Positions 1 through 6,763 of a stretch of 6,921 bases of DNA are shown piece after piece (position 1 is the stretch's first letter; every line of letters begins with the position of its first letter). Both the position numbers and the translations under genes were made by a program. Below the pieces are notes generated by a model. It searched no databases, was not told the DNA's origin, and worked only from the letters and a program-made list of their open reading frames with translations. The DNA comes from Flavobacteriaceae bacterium (GTDB lineage: Bacteria > Bacteroidota > Bacteroidia > Flavobacteriales > Flavobacteriaceae): positions 1 through 6,921 of the forward strand of contig JABHGH010000013.1 in assembly GCA_018672145.1 (NCBI GenBank), given 5' to 3'.

Positions 1-788
1 TAGGATTTTCTCCGATAAACAATTGGGGAGTCGGCGCCGCGATATACTATAACTTTGGCACCATTATTCGTATTCATACACGTCAAGATGAAGGCGTTGA
101 CTTATTGTCTCAACTGGTTAATGAATCTGAAACAAGAGGTATAGAGTGGAATCTTTCGTCATTTTACAAAATTGACATGTCAGAGCGCTTACAGGTACAA
201 CTGCACTATTCCTATCAACCAAATGCGAACCTGACATCAATAAATAGTCGTTCAACTTCGACATTTAGTTCTCTTGGTGCTCAACGTGATTTTCAGGAAC
301 TAAATCTGGAACCTAGTGGTCTTGATAAAACGGAGACTGTTGTTCCTTCAAGACATTCTTTCGGTGCTGGGATTGGTGAAGAAAAAAAATGGTATTTGGG
401 AGGTCAGTGGACAGAAAATGACGGACCGATTAAAAATACGTTCTATGCGACAGGAAAAGTGAATTACATAGCGGCATCAAAGCTTTCTGTTGGAGGATTT
501 TTTATACCCGAATACGATTCATTTTCAAACTATTGGAAACGCATCGTTTATCGATTTGGATACAATTCAAGCACCACTGGGATGGTGTTGAATGATGAAA
601 CGATCAAAAATAATGGCATAACCTTTGGAGTTGGATTACCTGTTGCGGGTTATTCAAATCTCAATATTGGGATAGAAGCGGGAAAGTTGGGAACTCAAGG
701 AAGTTCACTGATTGAAGAAAACTATCTAAACATACGGGTTGGCTTTTCATTAAACGACCGCTGGTTTTTAAAACGTAAATACAATTAA
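1..788 (+). CDS. Outer-membrane beta-barrel protein, C-terminal part (5' end outside window)
   Basis: The frame is open from base 3, with bases 1-2 belonging to a split codon, so the gene begins left of the window; 261 residues are visible before TAA at 786-788. The TTG at 105 is an internal codon, not a start. The protein shows alternating hydrophobic/polar, aromatic-rich stretches typical of beta-strands (for example AAIYYNFGTIIRIHT near the left edge, KLSVGGFFIPEY, GITFGVGLPVAG, NLNIGIEAGKLG), separated by polar turns. The end, FSLNDRWFLKRKYN, resembles the closing strand I recall from a flavobacterial outer-membrane protein family found just upstream of a TPR gene and lptC. The natural substrate is unknown; a FadL/OMPP1-like relation is possible but cannot be shown from this fragment. 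The stop lies 2 bases before the TPR gene, so the two are very probably co-transcribed. Barrel assignment is fairly secure, specific role not. Confidence 0.8.
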   Translation, partial: GFSPINNWGVGAAIYYNFGTIIRIHTRQDEGVDLLSQLVNESETRGIEWNLSSFYKIDMSERLQVQLHYSYQPNANLTSINSRSTSTFSSLGAQRDFQELNLEPSGLDKTETVVPSRHSFGAGIGEEKKWYLGGQWTENDGPIKNTFYATGKVNYIAASKLSVGGFFIPEYDSFSNYWKRIVYRFGYNSSTTGMVLNDETIKNNGITFGVGLPVAGYSNLNIGIEAGKLGTQGSSLIEENYLNIRVGFSLNDRWFLKRKYN

Positions 789-790
789 AA

Positions 791-2170
791 ATGAAACAAT
801 ATTATATTTTATTTCTAATTTTAAGTTCATTAGCACCACTATCTGCTCAAGATACATCAGAGTGCCCTGCAAATCTTAGCATTTTCGCAGAGTTTGCAAA
901 AGTTAAAAATTATGATTCTGCATACGCTCCATGGTTAGAGGTTAAAACTCATTGCCCAGATTTAAACGCTGCTACATACCTCTATGGTGAACGGATTTTG
1001 AGTCATAAAATTAAAACTGTAGAAGATAAATCAACTATTATTCCTGAGCTTATTTCTCTATACGATGACTGGCTTGCCTATTTTCCGTCGGACAGAAGAG
1101 GAAAAAGTCAGAAAGGGAAAATATTGGCGGCAAAAGCCCAGGCCATGTTTGATCATAATGCGGCACCTTTGAACGAAGTCTATGCGGTTTTTGACGAGGC
1201 ATTTATTTCTGATATTGAAAGTTTCACAAACCCAAAAGGATTGTACAACTACTTTAAGACTTTGTATACCATGTATAAAAATGGTAGTGACAATGTAACG
1301 ATGGATGTGCTTTTCTCTAAATATGAGGACGTCTCCGAAAAATTTGCTTACGAAAATCAGAAGCTTTCAAAAACACTTGACCGTATTATCAAAAAAGAAG
1401 ATGCGGGTGAGCTGTTGTCTTCAAAAGATAAAAGAAGTAAAAAAGTTGCTGAAATTAACTCTCGTGCCAATTCAACCTACTCAAACAATCTAGATGCAAT
1501 CATTTCTCAGGAAGCTTCATGTGACAATTTAATTCCGCTTTATCGATCAAATTTCGATGAAAATAAAATGAATGAAAAGTGGTTGAAGCGAGCAGCAAGC
1601 CGTATGGATGCTAAAGAATGTTCTGATGATCCTCTTTTTGTAGAACTTGTGGAAGCTTTACATGGGCTAAGTCCTTCTGCAGACTCAGCATACTATTTGG
1701 GAATTCTCAAGGATAAAGCTGGAAAATCTAGCGAAGCGATTGCTTTTTATGAAGAATCACTGACCATGGAGTCTGACTTATATAGAAAAGCAGACATTCT
1801 TTATAAAATTGCTACAAAACTCAAAAAACGTGGTTTGAAAAGTCAATCTCGAAAGTATGCACTACGAGCGTTAGAAAATAAACCTTCAATGGGTAAAGCA
1901 TATGTTTTAATTGCCAGTTTGTATGCATCTAGTGCAAATGACTGTGGGAACAACCAATTCGAAAAGCAAGCCGTTTATTGGTTGGCCTCTCAAACAGCTC
2001 GAAGAGCAGCAACTGTCGATCCGTCACTGAATAAGACAGCCCAAAAACTCGAAGCGAGTTATAGTGGAAGAGCGCCTTCAAAAACTGACATTTTTACACA
2101 AGGTAAAGCTGGCGAACAGATTCGTTTTGACTGTTGGATTAATGCTTCAGTGACAGTGCCAAATTTGTAG
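791..2170 (+). CDS. Secreted tetratricopeptide-repeat (TPR) protein
   Basis: This encodes 459 residues. The N-terminus is a clear Sec signal peptide: a Lys, a hydrophobic core at residues 4-16, then SAQ with probable cleavage after residue 20; there is no lipobox, so a soluble periplasmic or outer-membrane-associated protein is expected. Residues about 35-165 are helical and include the conserved-looking pattern of a Cys-Pro pair followed by LNAATYLYGERIL. Residues about 180-230 are charged and Lys-rich. TPR-like helix pairs are visible at about 297-330 (AYYLGILKDKAGKSSEAIAF), 331-366 (a second pair ending ALRALENKP) and 367-415. The C-terminus (SKTDIFTQ, then FDCWINASVTVP) resembles the end of a family I recall from Flavobacteriia. 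TPRs mediate protein-protein contacts, so a scaffold or partner role for the barrel upstream (2-base gap) or LptC downstream (4-base gap) is an inference. No enzymatic motif is seen. Confidence 0.87.
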   Translation: MKQYYILFLILSSLAPLSAQDTSECPANLSIFAEFAKVKNYDSAYAPWLEVKTHCPDLNAATYLYGERILSHKIKTVEDKSTIIPELISLYDDWLAYFPSDRRGKSQKGKILAAKAQAMFDHNAAPLNEVYAVFDEAFISDIESFTNPKGLYNYFKTLYTMYKNGSDNVTMDVLFSKYEDVSEKFAYENQKLSKTLDRIIKKEDAGELLSSKDKRSKKVAEINSRANSTYSNNLDAIISQEASCDNLIPLYRSNFDENKMNEKWLKRAASRMDAKECSDDPLFVELVEALHGLSPSADSAYYLGILKDKAGKSSEAIAFYEESLTMESDLYRKADILYKIATKLKKRGLKSQSRKYALRALENKPSMGKAYVLIASLYASSANDCGNNQFEKQAVYWLASQTARRAATVDPSLNKTAQKLEASYSGRAPSKTDIFTQGKAGEQIRFDCWINASVTVPNL

Positions 2171-2174
2171 AGTT

Positions 2175-2720
2175 ATGAGTGGTAGGGGACTCTTTGTTGC
2201 CTTAATCGTTTTGGCTTTCATAGGTTGTTCAGACAACTTTTCTGCTGTTCAGCAAATCAATAAATTTGATGAAATTCCAGTGGGCGTCACTGAAGACTTA
2301 CATCTTATCTACTCCGATTCAGCACGTGTGGAAGCAGAGCTACTCGCCCCCATCAACGTTGATTACACCAACCTAAAATTCCCTTATTCAGAATTTCCCA
2401 AGGGACTGGATGCTACCTTATATGGCAGGAATGGCGAGGTCACTTTTGTGCGCTCCGATTATGGGGTATATTATCCACGAACAGAAATCATTGATTTGCG
2501 CGGAAATGTTGTGATTTCAGACTCCACTGGAACAAAGCTAAATACAAATCAATTGTATTGGGATGCAGGACAAGAGTGGCTATTCACAGAAAAAAACTTT
2601 ACATTTACGAATGATTCCTATGACTTGAGAGCAGTTAGGCTAGATGCCGATCGTTCATTTCGAAAGTTAATGACAGGAATTATAAGTGGCAATATTCAAC
2701 TGGAAGACGAAGACCTATAA
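2175..2720 (+). CDS. lptC: LPS export periplasmic protein LptC, probable lipoprotein
   Basis: LptC is the periplasmic component that receives lipopolysaccharide from the LptBFG inner-membrane transporter and passes it to the LptA bridge. The 181-residue product has a short hydrophobic N-terminus (residues 6-17) ending in Gly17-Cys18, a lipobox-like site (F-I-G-C, with an atypical Phe at -3). This differs from E. coli LptC, which keeps a membrane helix. The OstA/LptC-type beta-jellyroll follows at about 42-175. Its clearest signature is at 107-130 (DLRGNVVISDSTGTKLNTNQ, then LYWD), the usual 'G-n-V-x-x-x-d-x-G-x-x-l-x-t-x-x-L-x-w-d' pattern, with a second strand repeat around residues 82-106. 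The Gly-x-Gly often found after it is not evident (TNDSYDLRAV instead). It starts 4 bases after the TPR gene and ends 2 bases before the next gene, so it lies mid-operon. Length fits the family. Confidence 0.88.
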   Translation: MSGRGLFVALIVLAFIGCSDNFSAVQQINKFDEIPVGVTEDLHLIYSDSARVEAELLAPINVDYTNLKFPYSEFPKGLDATLYGRNGEVTFVRSDYGVYYPRTEIIDLRGNVVISDSTGTKLNTNQLYWDAGQEWLFTEKNFTFTNDSYDLRAVRLDADRSFRKLMTGIISGNIQLEDEDL

Positions 2721-2722
2721 AC

Positions 2723-2914
2723 ATGAATCAGTTTCATAAGATTTCCGAAAAGCTCTACCTCATTTTTGGGCTTCTTTTTACGGCGAAAGCAATTTTTAAT
2801 ATTGAAAATATTGATCAGCAATTTTATATTTCCTGTATTTTAGGAGCTGCTGCCTTTGCGATGTTTTTCTTTCGCAGAAAGTATCGGAAGAAATTTGAAA
2901 AAAGAAACCAATAG
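2723..2914 (+). CDS. Small two-helix membrane protein, function unknown
   Basis: This is a 63-residue protein. It has two hydrophobic segments, about 11-27 (LYLIFGLLFTAKAIF, interrupted by Lys22) and about 34-50 (ending AAAFAMFFF), joined by a short acidic/polar turn (ENIDQQ), then a strongly basic tail at 51-61 (RRKYRKKFEKR). By the positive-inside rule the tail, and hence both termini, should face the cytoplasm. It is not a database-style accident: it fits between lptC (2-base gap) and the CNNM gene (5-base gap), in frame and with no room for anything else, and I recall short proteins of the same shape, ending in FFFRR plus basic residues, at this position in Flavobacteriia. No catalytic motif is visible. 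A small accessory or stabilising subunit of a neighbouring membrane protein is possible but unproven. Confidence 0.75.
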   Translation: MNQFHKISEKLYLIFGLLFTAKAIFNIENIDQQFYISCILGAAAFAMFFFRRKYRKKFEKRNQ

Positions 2915-2919
2915 AATCA

Positions 2920-4182
2920 ATGGCCCCTGCGTTGCTTGTTATTGTTGGTTGCCTGATGCTATCGGCTTTTTTTTCTGGCATGGAGATCGCTTTTGTTTCT
3001 TCTAACAGAATTCGTTTGGCACTTCAGATCAAACAGCCAGGAATCGTATCCGTAGCACTTGCTAAGCTCACCAAAAACCCTTCAAAGTTCATAGCGACTA
3101 CTTTAGTGGGGAATAACATCGCACTTGTGATTTATGGATTATTTATGGGTGAATTCCTTATCGCTCAACTTTATCCTGAGGCACTTGGAAACACAGACTT
3201 ATCTCTTTCGATTGTTTTTGTACAAACTCTAATATCGGCAGTTGTGATATTGATTACGGCAGAATTCTTACCTAAGGTGTTTTTTCAGATTTATGCCAAC
3301 GCTCTATTGCAATTTTTTGCACTCCCCACCGTTTTGTTTTACCATGTATTAAGTCCATTAACTAACGCTTTTTTATGGCTTTCCAACGTCATTCTTCGTA
3401 GAGTCTTTAAGACAAGTGACGACCATATCCCTACTGCTTTTTCTAGAGTAGATCTGGAGGAGTATGTAACCGAACATGTTGAATCAACTGAAAATGAAGA
3501 CATCGAAAGTGAGGTTCAGATTTTTCACAATGCATTGGCGTTTACCAATAGAAAGGCGCGTGAGATTATGGTTCCCAGAGCCGAAATCACAGCAGTGGAC
3601 CGCTATGTTTCCCCAAATGAACTTATTAATCTTTTTTCCAGTTCGGGATTTTCTAAAATCCTCGTTTATAAAGGAAACCTTGATAATGTAGTGGGCTATA
3701 TACACGCTTTCGACTTATTTAGAAAACCCAGTAATATTCGTACGATTACCCACCCCGTTGAATTTGTCCCTGAGTCCATGTTTATTAAAGACATCCTTAG
3801 TCAACTGATCAAAAAGCGAAAAAGTATAGCCATCGTATTGGACGAGTATGGGGGAACGGCTGGGATGATCACTCTAGAGGACATTGTAGAAGAACTGTTT
3901 GGTGAAATCGAAGACGAACACGACAACATTGCCTTGATAGAACGCAAACTCGATTCAGGAACTTATTTATTTTCAGCCAGACTCGAGGTCGATTATTTAA
4001 ACGATAAATACAAACTGAATCTTCATGAGAGCGATCAATATGAAACCTTAGGCGGCTATATTGTTCATCACACAGAAAACATACCTGATAAGGACCAAGT
4101 TGTGACAATCGGTGACTTTCAATTTGAGATTCAGAAAGTCACGGCAAGTAAAATAGAACTCATTAAAATTTTGGCAAAATAA
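2920..4182 (+). CDS. CNNM/CorC-family transporter-like protein (DUF21-CBS-CorC_HlyC, 'hemolysin family')
   Basis: This 420-residue inner-membrane protein has the full domain order of the family. The DUF21/CNNM transmembrane domain spans about 1-160, with the hallmark SGMEIAF at 19-25, the KNPSKFIATTLVGNN block at 52-66 and TAEFLPK at 113-119. A CBS pair follows at about 215-330: IMVPRAEITAV opens the first, and DEYGGTAGMITLEDIVEELF at 308-327 is the diagnostic signature of the second, followed by GEIEDEHD. The C-terminal CorC_HlyC domain is at about 340-418. Characterised relatives move Mg2+, with CBS domains sensing ATP; the label 'hemolysin' is historical. The related GldE of gliding bacteria has the same architecture but lies in another context, so no symbol is given. 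The start places the SGME motif at the usual distance from the N-terminus. Cation transport here is family-based inference; its link to LPS or folding is contextual only. Confidence 0.92.
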   Translation: MAPALLVIVGCLMLSAFFSGMEIAFVSSNRIRLALQIKQPGIVSVALAKLTKNPSKFIATTLVGNNIALVIYGLFMGEFLIAQLYPEALGNTDLSLSIVFVQTLISAVVILITAEFLPKVFFQIYANALLQFFALPTVLFYHVLSPLTNAFLWLSNVILRRVFKTSDDHIPTAFSRVDLEEYVTEHVESTENEDIESEVQIFHNALAFTNRKAREIMVPRAEITAVDRYVSPNELINLFSSSGFSKILVYKGNLDNVVGYIHAFDLFRKPSNIRTITHPVEFVPESMFIKDILSQLIKKRKSIAIVLDEYGGTAGMITLEDIVEELFGEIEDEHDNIALIERKLDSGTYLFSARLEVDYLNDKYKLNLHESDQYETLGGYIVHHTENIPDKDQVVTIGDFQFEIQKVTASKIELIKILAK

Positions 4183-4199
4183 AGTCAGTGTAATACATC

Positions 4200-4230
4200 T
4201 TTTTTTTCATCTAAAGAAATTGTATTTTCG
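4200..4230 (+). promoter_or_regulatory. Possible Bacteroidota-type promoter for the isomerase gene
   Basis: The 72-base gap before 4255 is the only real break in the gene series. It contains an 8-base T tract (4200-4207) and TATTTTCG at 4223-4230. This is a one-base deviation from the Bacteroidota -7 consensus TAnnTTTG and lies 24 bases before the ATG, a sensible distance. A clear -33 TTTG box is not seen, so the call is weak. No convincing terminator separates the two genes (only ATTTT-GGC-AAAAT, 5 bp, over the upstream stop codon), so read-through from the upstream operon is also likely. Confidence 0.35.
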
Positions 4231-4254
4231 CCTACGATCAAAAAATCATAACTC

Positions 4255-6357
4255 ATGGCCATATTAGGTAAAATTCGAGAGAGATCCATTTTTTTAATCT
4301 TAGTCATTGGATTAGCATTATTTGCTTTTGTAATATCTGGTGTTTTCGATGGTGCTGGAACAATTAGTCAAGAGCCAGTTGCAGAAATAGGAGATGAAAC
4401 GATATCTATCGAACAATATAGTCGACGTGTGGACGCTGTGGAACGCAACACAGGCATGAGCAATATAGAAGCTGTGTATGCGATATGGAATCAGATCGTT
4501 GGTGAGTATTCGTTCAAACAACGCAAAGCCGAACTCGGACTTGAAGTAGGCCGTTTTCATGTCGAAGATTTTATTGCGAATTCACCGGGTTTTAAAGACG
4601 ATGAGCGCTTTCAAAACGCAATTGGTGATTTTGACATCAATGCTTTTACAGATTTTATCATTGATAGTAAACGAAACAATCCAGAACTCTACAGCCAATG
4701 GCAGCAACAGGAAGTATCTATTCGAGACAACATCACTAAACAACTATACGAAAACATGGTGCGTTCGGGTATATATCACACACAATTTGATGGGGAGCAA
4801 GCCTATGGTTTGGAAAACAATAAAATCAGCATATCCTATGTGAAGGTACCTTACAGTGCAATTCCAGACAGTTTGGTGACTATCACAGACCGAGAGATAA
4901 AAAATTATATTACCGAAAATGCAGAAAATTACCAACAAGAAGCAAGTCGCGAAATCCAATATGTTGTTTTTGAAGAAAACGCATCGGTAAATGATAATCT
5001 TGCAATAGAGAATGAATTAAAAAAATTACTTGAACCACAGCCCATTTTTAACGAAGCGAGTGGAGTAGAGGAAAGCCTACCTTCTTTTGCTGAATCTACC
5101 GACGTTACTCAGTTTATCGCTGATTATTCGGACGTTCCTTACACAGCTACATATCAAACCAAAGCACAGTTGGGCACCTATGCCAACACCTTATTTGAAT
5201 TGAAAAAAGATGAGGTTTTTGGCCCATATAAAGATGGTAATTTGTTTAAGCTTTCACGCATGATGGACATTGACCGTGGCGGGTCGGTAAAAGCACGCCA
5301 TATTCTAATTGCTTATGAAGGGTCTCAAAGTTCTTCGTCTGATGTAACGAGAACAAAAGCACAAGCACGAACTGAAGCATATCGAATTCAACGTTTGACC
5401 AGAGCGAAAGATGCAGATTTTGCCAATCTTGCAAGAACATATTCAGACGGACCATCCAAAAGTCGAGGTGGAGATCTCGGTTTTTTCAAGCGTGGGGACA
5501 TGGTAGAGGCATTCAATGATTTTGTCTTTTCAAAACGAATTGGAACAATAGGCGTTGTGGAAACAGCATACGGATTTCATGTCATCGAAGTCCAAGAAAA
5601 AGAAGATGTTGTGTTGGTTGCTTCTGTTGTTAAAAAAATTGTACCCTCTGAAGAAACTAGTAATGAAATATTCCGTGCTGCAGCAGAATTTGAAATTGAA
5701 ACCAAAAGGAATGGGTTCACTTCTTCTGCGGAGTCATTGAGTTTAACCCCAAAAGTAGCTGCAAATCTTATGTTGATGGACGAGGGTGTTCCAGGACTGG
5801 GTGCACAGCGATCGATTGTTAAATGGACTTTCTCTAAAGAAACCAAGCTAAATGAAATCAAACGTTTTGATCTGACCAATGGTGGTTATGTTGTTGCTGA
5901 ACTGACTGGTAAAAAAGATGCTGGCTTGTCACAAGTTTCGGACGTAGAAGCTGGTGTACGGCCTTTATTGTTGCAACAAAAAAAATATGAGCTACTTAAC
6001 TCAAAATATTCAGTAGACCAGTCTTTATCTACGCTAGCTGAAGACTACGATCAAGTCATCAATACTTCTTCGGCATTAACTGTTTCCGCAGGGTCAATTG
6101 CAGGTGCAGGGAGTGAGCCATATGTAGTAGGCGTTGGTTTTTCACTGCCAATGAATTCCGTTTCTACCATTATTGAAGGAAAGCAAGGTGTTTTTGCACT
6201 TGAAGTAGATTTTATTGAAGAGGCAACACCATTGCTATCATACGATGGCTACACGAGTAACTTATCGCAAGTAACATTATCAAATTTACGCCTTTTGATC
6301 GACGAGGTCATTCGTGATCAATATGATGTTGTAGATAACAGATTTGATTACTTTTAA
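4255..6357 (+). CDS. ppiD: Membrane-anchored periplasmic peptidyl-prolyl isomerase, PpiD/SurA-N type
   Basis: PpiD-like proteins are inner-membrane-anchored periplasmic chaperones that help newly exported proteins fold, including outer-membrane proteins. The 700-residue product starts with a basic cytoplasmic stub (MAILGKIRERS), a single transmembrane helix at about 11-30 and then a SurA_N_3-like helical chaperone region at about 40-180 (VAEIGDETISIEQY is the typical opening). A parvulin (PpiC) domain is clear at about 345-447: VKARHIL, then DFANLARTYSDGPSKSRGGD, LGFFKRGDMVEAF and a closing YGFHVIEVQE. Flanking stretches look like degenerate parvulin units: about 228-338, ending GPYKDGNLFKLSRMMD, and about 610-656, with VVGVGFSLPMNSVSTIIEGK then QGVFALEV. 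The ending DNRFDYF matches what I recall for flavobacterial homologues. Length and topology favour PpiD over soluble SurA; the symbol is given by architecture, not proven orthology. It probably serves outer-membrane proteins such as the barrel at the left of the window. Confidence 0.92.
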   Translation: MAILGKIRERSIFLILVIGLALFAFVISGVFDGAGTISQEPVAEIGDETISIEQYSRRVDAVERNTGMSNIEAVYAIWNQIVGEYSFKQRKAELGLEVGRFHVEDFIANSPGFKDDERFQNAIGDFDINAFTDFIIDSKRNNPELYSQWQQQEVSIRDNITKQLYENMVRSGIYHTQFDGEQAYGLENNKISISYVKVPYSAIPDSLVTITDREIKNYITENAENYQQEASREIQYVVFEENASVNDNLAIENELKKLLEPQPIFNEASGVEESLPSFAESTDVTQFIADYSDVPYTATYQTKAQLGTYANTLFELKKDEVFGPYKDGNLFKLSRMMDIDRGGSVKARHILIAYEGSQSSSSDVTRTKAQARTEAYRIQRLTRAKDADFANLARTYSDGPSKSRGGDLGFFKRGDMVEAFNDFVFSKRIGTIGVVETAYGFHVIEVQEKEDVVLVASVVKKIVPSEETSNEIFRAAAEFEIETKRNGFTSSAESLSLTPKVAANLMLMDEGVPGLGAQRSIVKWTFSKETKLNEIKRFDLTNGGYVVAELTGKKDAGLSQVSDVEAGVRPLLLQQKKYELLNSKYSVDQSLSTLAEDYDQVINTSSALTVSAGSIAGAGSEPYVVGVGFSLPMNSVSTIIEGKQGVFALEVDFIEEATPLLSYDGYTSNLSQVTLSNLRLLIDEVIRDQYDVVDNRFDYF

Positions 6358-6377
6358 CGTAAAGGACTACGTTAAAA
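6352..6377 (+). repeat. Perfect 10-bp inverted repeat spanning the isomerase stop codon
   Basis: TTTTAACGTA (6352-6361) and TACGTTAAAA (6368-6377) are exact reverse complements around a 6-base loop, AAGGAC. The TAA stop (6355-6357) lies inside the left arm. Only two of the ten pairs are G-C and no T tract follows directly (the next is at 6400), so as a terminator it would be weak. It may instead be an mRNA 3'-end stabilising hairpin or a DNA-binding palindrome. Confidence 0.6.
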
Positions 6378-6493
6378 TAAGTAAATTCCTACACGATAAT
6401 TTTTTTTATTTTCTCTTATACAGTGAACATTATCGACCTTATTTCTTCTTTTACTTGTTGATTGACACATCGTCAACAATTTATTTAATGACA

Positions 6494-6526
6494 TGTATCA
6501 TATTTGGTAATGCAAAGCATGATACA
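6494..6526 (+). repeat. Hairpin followed by T-rich stretch; possible weak terminator
   Basis: TGTATCAT (6494-6501) pairs with ATGATACA (6519-6526). After a small internal bulge, TTTG (6503-6506) pairs with CAAA (6513-6516), leaving a 6-base loop, GTAATG. A T-rich stretch (6531-6556) begins 5 bases after the stem. The arrangement could end transcripts reading out of the isomerase gene, but the T tract is offset and interrupted. Confidence 0.4.
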
Positions 6527-6582
6527 GAAGTTCATTTTTTTCATTTTTAGTTTTTTAGTGTTGACGTTAAGTCTTAAGTTTT

Positions 6583-6652
6583 TTGAATTCTGTATTTCTT
6601 TTTTGCCCTAAATTCAATTTGGTTTTTAATGCCAAAGAAACTTTCGAGTTTC
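6583..6652 (+). ncRNA. Candidate structured RNA: three back-to-back hairpins
   Basis: Three stems abut with no spacer. TTGAATT 6583-6589 pairs with AATTCAA 6611-6617 (loop 21). TTTGG 6618-6622 pairs with CCAAA 6632-6636 (loop 9). GAAACT 6637-6642 pairs with AGTTTC 6647-6652 around a TTCG tetraloop. Seven bases later comes the strong terminator at 6660. Exact abutment followed by a terminator is what a small RNA or a structured 3' UTR would look like. Each stem alone is short enough to arise by chance, no convincing promoter was found, and I recognise no known RNA family. Confidence 0.25.
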
Positions 6653-6659
6653 ACTTCAT

Positions 6660-6700
6660 AATAGTCGGCGTTAACGTAATGTAAGCGCCGACTATTTTAT
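6660..6700 (+). terminator. Rho-independent terminator, plus strand
   Basis: ATAGTCGGCG (6661-6670) and CGCCGACTAT (6686-6695) are exact reverse complements, extended by A6660-T6696 to 11 bp. Five of the bases nearest the loop are GC-rich, in sharp contrast with the surrounding AT-rich DNA. The 15-base loop can close further with TTA 6671-6673 and TAA 6682-6684. TATTTTAT follows on the plus strand, while the minus side has no T tract, so it reads rightwards. It would end the isomerase transcript about 300 bases after its stop codon, or a small RNA from 6583 onwards. Confidence 0.7.
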
Positions 6701-6738
6701 AATAAAGATAGTATGAAGAAGTTATTTACTACTTAAAT

Positions 6739-6763
6739 AAAAAAACCCCACCGAAGCAGGGTT
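6739..6763 (-). terminator. Rho-independent terminator, minus strand, UUCG loop
   Basis: Read on the minus strand, 6763-6744 gives AACCCTGC, TTCG, GTGGGGTT: an 8-bp stem (two G-U pairs) closed by the stable C(UUCG)G tetraloop, immediately followed by seven T (complement of 6739-6745). On the plus strand no T tract follows. It therefore should end a minus-strand transcript arriving from beyond the right edge, making a convergent arrangement with the isomerase gene. Confidence 0.75.

Noticed and set aside
105..788. Start of the barrel protein at TTG 105
   Set aside because: The same frame is open without interruption back to base 3 and reads as barrel-like strands, so 105 is internal to a gene cut by the window edge.
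2920..4182. CNNM-family protein as gliding protein GldE
   Set aside because: The domain architecture is shared, but gldE is normally with gldD and ssb; here the context is lptC and the isomerase, so the general family name is safer.
6462..6490. TTGACA at 6462-6467 as a sigma70 -35 box
   Set aside because: The hexamer 17 bases later (TTAATG) is a poor -10, and Bacteroidota promoters use a different -33/-7 pair; the TTGAC is also part of a small inverted repeat.
6344..6550. 68-residue plus-strand reading frame overlapping the isomerase end
   Set aside because: It starts with TTG inside the isomerase gene, is dominated by Phe/Tyr/His from AT-rich DNA, and crosses two inverted repeats; nothing suggests a real protein.
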